NCBI GenBank assembly: GCA_002328835.1
Contig: DCWN01000025.1
Location: 80,609 to 107,019, forward strand
Length of the DNA: 26,411 bases
Reading direction: 5' to 3'
Origin: Acidobacteria bacterium UBA2161
GTDB taxonomy: Bacteria; Acidobacteriota; Vicinamibacteria; Vicinamibacterales; UBA823
Each line of letters opens with the position of its first letter. The stretch's first letter is position 1. The notes under the pieces were generated by a model, which was not told where the DNA came from, searched no databases, and saw only the letters and a program-made list of their open reading frames with translations. Below, piece by piece: positions 23,205-26,411 of this stretch. The translations under genes and the position numbers were made by a program.

Positions 23205-25727
23205 TTACGGTGCCGCCGAGCTGCCGATCGGGTCCCCGGCCGGGGGTGGGAACGGCCGTGTGGGCGCGTAGCTGGCGTCGGGGCGCTCGAGAAAGCGACG
23301 GATGTCGTCGCGCGCCGCTTGGTCGTGCGCCGAGGCCGCGGTGTCGAGGCTCGCAGCCAGTTCGCGGAGCGCGTCGGACGCGATCGCCCGTACCTGTGCC
23401 GAGGCGTCCTCCGCAGCCGCCACCTGCATCAACCGCGTCACGACCAGCCGCTCGACGGCCTGCATGATCGCTGCGGCGTGGGCCGCGCCTGGTGGCAGTG
23501 CGCGCCATGTGCGCGCCAGGAGCGCCTCGACGACCTCTTCGAATCCAGGATACTCCGCGTCGCGTGCGTGAAAGTCGACCAGCCGCGCGGCGCGCTCGGG
23601 CTGGAGCAGAGCCGAGACCGCCAGGTCGGCGGCGGTCATCGCGGCCGAGATCGGATCGAAGACCATCGCGGTACGCCGGTCGAATGGTTCGGCCGTGCCG
23701 CCGTCCGACTGGAAGGCGCGCGGCGGAATCAAGTCGAGGAGAGCCGCCGGGAGCGCCAGCTCCTCGGCCGCGATCGTGTCGAGGACGGCGTCGAGGGCGT
23801 CGCGCTGCCGGACGGCCGAGACGATCTCGTAGACCGACGTGGGGCTCGGCCCCGTCGGTGTCCGCACGGCGTAGGTGTAGGCGACGCCACCGAGTGTCTT
23901 GGCGGCGGCAGCGAGTTGGTAGCGGTGATGCAGGTAGAGCGGCAGCAGCTGGGCTTCCAGTGTCGAGAGCGGCGCGCCGATCGGGATGTTGCGGAGGCCG
24001 AACTGCCCCAGGCCGATCCGTCGCACGTCCATCTCGTGCCGTAGCATGGCGACCGGGTCGTCACCGTTGTCCCAGAGATTCGCCAGGGGGTGCGCGGTGC
24101 CGGCCGGCCGAGCGTCGGCATCGGTCAGAAACAGCATGCCGCGTGAGATCCCCTCGTCGATGACGCGCTCGAGCGCTGCAGCCTCGTCGGTCCCGGGTGC
24201 AAACTGCGCGTAGGCGTAGGTGACCGCGAAGAGATCGAACTCGCCGATACCGTCCGCGTAGGCGTCCGACAGGTCGATACGTCCATTGCGAATCTGGGCG
24301 AGCGGCGCGGGGTAGTCCATCACCGACGCGCGGCCATAGGTGCTCGCGGCGAAGTTGTGCGCGAACCCGATCGCGTGTCCGACCTCGTGCGCGGCGAGCT
24401 GCCGCAACCGTGCCAGCGCCATGGCTTCGGGGTCGACGGTCGGATCGAGTGGCTGCAGGTAGGCTGTGTCCGGGGTCAGGCCGACGCTGCACCAGGCGTC
24501 GGCCCGATCCGCCGCGCCGTACGGCGGTGCCAGGCCGGCACCGATCAGGTGATCCTGCCGGGCCCGCAGCGACCCGAGCCTCACGTTGCCCTTGAGGATC
24601 TCGCCCGTGCGCGGATCGACGACCTGACTGCCATACGACCACCCGCGCGTCGATCGGTGGACCCAGTGGATCATGTTGTAGCGGACGTCCATCGGGTCGG
24701 CCCCGGCAGGCAGCAGCCGGACCTGGAACGCGTCGCGGAAACCCGCCGCTTCGAAGGCGTCGTTCCACCAGGAGGTGCCCTCCAGCAGCGCGCTCCGGAT
24801 CGGTTCGGGCACGCCGCGGTCGAGGTAGTAGACGATCGGCTCGACGGGTTCGGAGACCCGCGCTGCCGGGTCGCGCTTCTCGAGGTGATGGCGGAGAATC
24901 CACCGCCGCTCGACCGGCTCGGTGATCGGGGTCGCGTAGTCGTGGAACTCGACGGCCATGGCGCTGACGCGCGGGTCGGCGCGCCGCGGGCGGTAGTTGC
25001 GTTCCGAGGGATCGGGGAGTTCGACGAACGAGTGGTGCTGGCGAACTGTCAGGGCGCGTGGCGAGGGTGCCGTTCGATTCAGCAATTCGCCCGGGTCGGT
25101 GCCGTCCTCGGCGACGAAGGTGAGCGTCGCTTCGACTTCCGTATTCTCCGGGAAGCCCTGCGTTCGCTCCAGATGAATGGCGCTGCGCCCGAGATCGAGG
25201 CGAAACCGACCCTGGTCGAGTTGTCGAAGCTGCTCGGCAATGCTGTTGGCATCGCGCAGGAAGAATGCGGTGGCGTCGACGAGGACCCGCGGCCCGGTGG
25301 CGGCAGCCACCTCGAAGCCCCAGGTCACAGACCGGGCGAACGACTCCTCGACCGCGCGACGCTCATCCACGTCGGACGTGATCGCGCGGTACCGGTAGTT
25401 CGGCTCGACCATGAGGACCCGCGGCCCGATCCGCTCGAAGTGGACGACGCGGGTCGCGCCCAACCGCCCGCGGTCGAGGCCAAGCGGGTTCGAGCCCACG
25501 CCGGTCGTTAGCCCCACCTGATAGAGCAGTTCCGTGTCGAATCTGTCGATCTCCAGATAGAGACGGCCTTCATTGGCATCCCAGTGGAGGGGCACGTAGC
25601 CTCCGAGTTGCTGGAGGCCAGTCGTCTGCTGTTCGATCGACGGGAGCTGCGCGTATGTCGGCGCCGCCATCGCCGTCCACGCGAGCACGGCGACCAGCAG
25701 GATCCTCGGCACGGTCGGGATGCTCAT
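23205..25727 (-). CDS. Secreted metzincin-like zinc metalloprotease (DUF5117/DUF4953 type)
   Basis: An 840-residue exported protein with a signal peptide (about 1-26, cleavage after PTYAQ). Residues about 40-220 form the DUF5117-like N-terminal beta domain (YVPLHWDANEGRLYLEI). The catalytic domain holds HEVGHAIGFAH (H447, E448, H451, H457), an HExxHxxGxxH zinc site, followed by SVMDYP (468-473), whose methionine M470 fits the metzincin Met-turn. The C-terminal part (about 600-815) is helical and rich in alanine, ending in a proline tail. Such large secreted peptidases are common in Acidobacteriota and Bacteroidota; the substrate is unknown. The ATG at 25727 overlaps the stop of the serine-protease gene as ATGA; ATG 25736, three codons upstream, is an alternative. 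It converges on the sensor kinase with 22 bases between. Confidence 0.9.
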   Translation of the reverse strand: MSIPTVPRILLVAVLAWTAMAAPTYAQLPSIEQQTTGLQQLGGYVPLHWDANEGRLYLEIDRFDTELLYQVGLTTGVGSNPLGLDRGRLGATRVVHFERIGPRVLMVEPNYRYRAITSDVDERRAVEESFARSVTWGFEVAAATGPRVLVDATAFFLRDANSIAEQLRQLDQGRFRLDLGRSAIHLERTQGFPENTEVEATLTFVAEDGTDPGELLNRTAPSPRALTVRQHHSFVELPDPSERNYRPRRADPRVSAMAVEFHDYATPITEPVERRWILRHHLEKRDPAARVSEPVEPIVYYLDRGVPEPIRSALLEGTSWWNDAFEAAGFRDAFQVRLLPAGADPMDVRYNMIHWVHRSTRGWSYGSQVVDPRTGEILKGNVRLGSLRARQDHLIGAGLAPPYGAADRADAWCSVGLTPDTAYLQPLDPTVDPEAMALARLRQLAAHEVGHAIGFAHNFAASTYGRASVMDYPAPLAQIRNGRIDLSDAYADGIGEFDLFAVTYAYAQFAPGTDEAAALERVIDEGISRGMLFLTDADARPAGTAHPLANLWDNGDDPVAMLRHEMDVRRIGLGQFGLRNIPIGAPLSTLEAQLLPLYLHHRYQLAAAAKTLGGVAYTYAVRTPTGPSPTSVYEIVSAVRQRDALDAVLDTIAAEELALPAALLDLIPPRAFQSDGGTAEPFDRRTAMVFDPISAAMTAADLAVSALLQPERAARLVDFHARDAEYPGFEEVVEALLARTWRALPPGAAHAAAIMQAVERLVVTRLMQVAAAEDASAQVRAIASDALRELAASLDTAASAHDQAARDDIRRFLERPDASYAPTRPFPPPAGDPIGSSAAP

Positions 25728-26411
25728 CGGCCCCATCCGCGCCAGGTCATCCGGTAGCGTCGCCGCAGGTCTCGCTGCACGCCCGGGTAGACCCCGGCGC
25801 GGCGTGCGGCCTCCCCGGCCAACGTCATGGCGGCGTTGACATCGTCGGCCATCCGTTTCAAGTCGGCGCGCCACGCCGCGCACCGCGCCCCTCTCTGGCC
25901 AACACTCGCGGCGCCGGCATACAGGCTGAACCAGCCGCGGTCGTGGCGGCCCGGTGGCGCGTCGCTGAGACACTCGGTGCTGAAGTCGTCCCAGTAGGCG
26001 TCGATCTGGGCGGACTGCTGCGCGATCGAGGTGACGTGCTGTTCGTAGGTCTGGGTACCCTCCTCGCGCGTCCGGTTGGTCGCCGACGACTGGTTGGGCG
26101 TGAGCAGCGGCGCCAGACGGCGGGCCGCCGCCGGTTGCTGCGTCTCGGCGGTCGTCGGTGCCAGCGGGCGGCCGCCGGCCAACAGCGGGGCCGCGTGATC
26201 GGCGGCGACGGCGAACCCGAGGGACTCGGCCTGCGCCCCGAACTTCAGCGTGGTGATGCCCACGACCCGGCCGGACGTGTCGAGGAGCGGGCCCCCGCTG
26301 TTGCCTGGGTTGATCGCCGCATCGGTCTGCAGGAAGGTCGTGCCGCCGACGCGGCGAACGGCGCTGATGATGCCGCGCGTGACGGTGTTCTCCAGCAGAC
26401 CGAGCGCGAAG
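25724..26411 (-). CDS. Trypsin-like serine protease (HtrA/Deg type), partial at window edge
   Basis: The 5' end lies outside the window; about 228 residues are seen. They begin inside the S1C protease domain (LGLLENTVTRGIISAVRR, then QTDAAINPGNSGGPLLD) with the catalytic serine codon at 26297-26299, followed by GRVVGITTLKFGAQAESLGFAVAA, the usual end of the HtrA core. Where a PDZ domain is expected there is instead an about 140-residue region, first low-complexity (AETQQPAAARR), then helical and tryptophan-containing with two cysteines (TECLSD, ARCAAW), which I do not recognise. The histidine and aspartate of the triad cannot be checked. The stop overlaps the metalloprotease start (ATGA), so the two proteases are translationally coupled. 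Confidence 0.85.
   Translation of the reverse strand, partial: FALGLLENTVTRGIISAVRRVGGTTFLQTDAAINPGNSGGPLLDTSGRVVGITTLKFGAQAESLGFAVAADHAAPLLAGGRPLAPTTAETQQPAAARRLAPLLTPNQSSATNRTREEGTQTYEQHVTSIAQQSAQIDAYWDDFSTECLSDAPPGRHDRGWFSLYAGAASVGQRGARCAAWRADLKRMADDVNAAMTLAGEAARRAGVYPGVQRDLRRRYRMTWRGWGR

Noticed and set aside
1..26411. tRNA, rRNA, CRISPR, insertion-sequence, prophage or defence-system signals
   Set aside because: No repeat arrays, transposase or integrase proteins, terminal inverted repeats or RNA-gene-like stretches were seen; composition is even across the window apart from short intergenic regions.

Overview
This is a GC-rich bacterial chromosome segment with 20 protein-coding loci, one cut by the right window edge. 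It has no RNA gene, CRISPR array, insertion sequence or prophage. The gene set suggests Acidobacteriota, probably the Vicinamibacteria side: an 'acidobacterial duplicated orphan permease' (ADOP) of the MacB/FtsX type, PadR regulators, a DUF4953/DUF5117-type secreted zinc metalloprotease, a glutaminyl-tRNA synthetase, and cytosolic multi-PAS hybrid kinases. This placement is inferred from gene content; no 16S or marker tree was run.

Layout. (1) 1-3880, minus strand: an ADOP permease and a DUF819 membrane protein, each with its own leader. (2) 3956-5125, plus strand: an M20 deacylase/peptidase with an extended -10 promoter and a good ribosome binding site. (3) 5137-7435, minus strand: a compact three-gene operon of an autoregulated PadR repressor, an eight-helix membrane protein of unknown function and a secreted protein with two NTF2-like repeats. 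(4) 7514-7981, minus strand: a RidA-family protein that carries an export signal. (5) 8230-20604, plus strand: ten tightly packed genes. They encode an RND pump without its adaptor, an MBL-fold hydrolase, GlnRS (probably from its own leaderless promoter), a YdcZ-type small transporter, a DUF3047 lipoprotein, LutA-LutB-LutC, a Gfo/Idh/MocA oxidoreductase and rhamnulokinase. (6) 20771-23182, plus strand: a PAS/PAS/PAS-histidine kinase-receiver hybrid whose first PAS domain is broken by an in-frame TAG. (7) 23205-26411, minus strand: a secreted metzincin-like metalloprotease translationally coupled to an HtrA-like serine protease that runs off the window.

How the genes work together. The clearest pathway logic is in 15126-20604. 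Rhamnulokinase phosphorylates L-rhamnulose, whose aldol cleavage gives L-lactaldehyde. Oxidation of lactaldehyde gives L-lactate, which LutABC oxidises to pyruvate. The isomerase, aldolase and lactaldehyde dehydrogenase are not in the window, so this link is an inference from gene order. The most unusual signals are the nonsense codon in the hybrid kinase, a pair of related palindromes over the PadR and ADOP promoters, several near-leaderless genes with TAGAAT-type -10 boxes, and the coupled pair of two different exported proteases.
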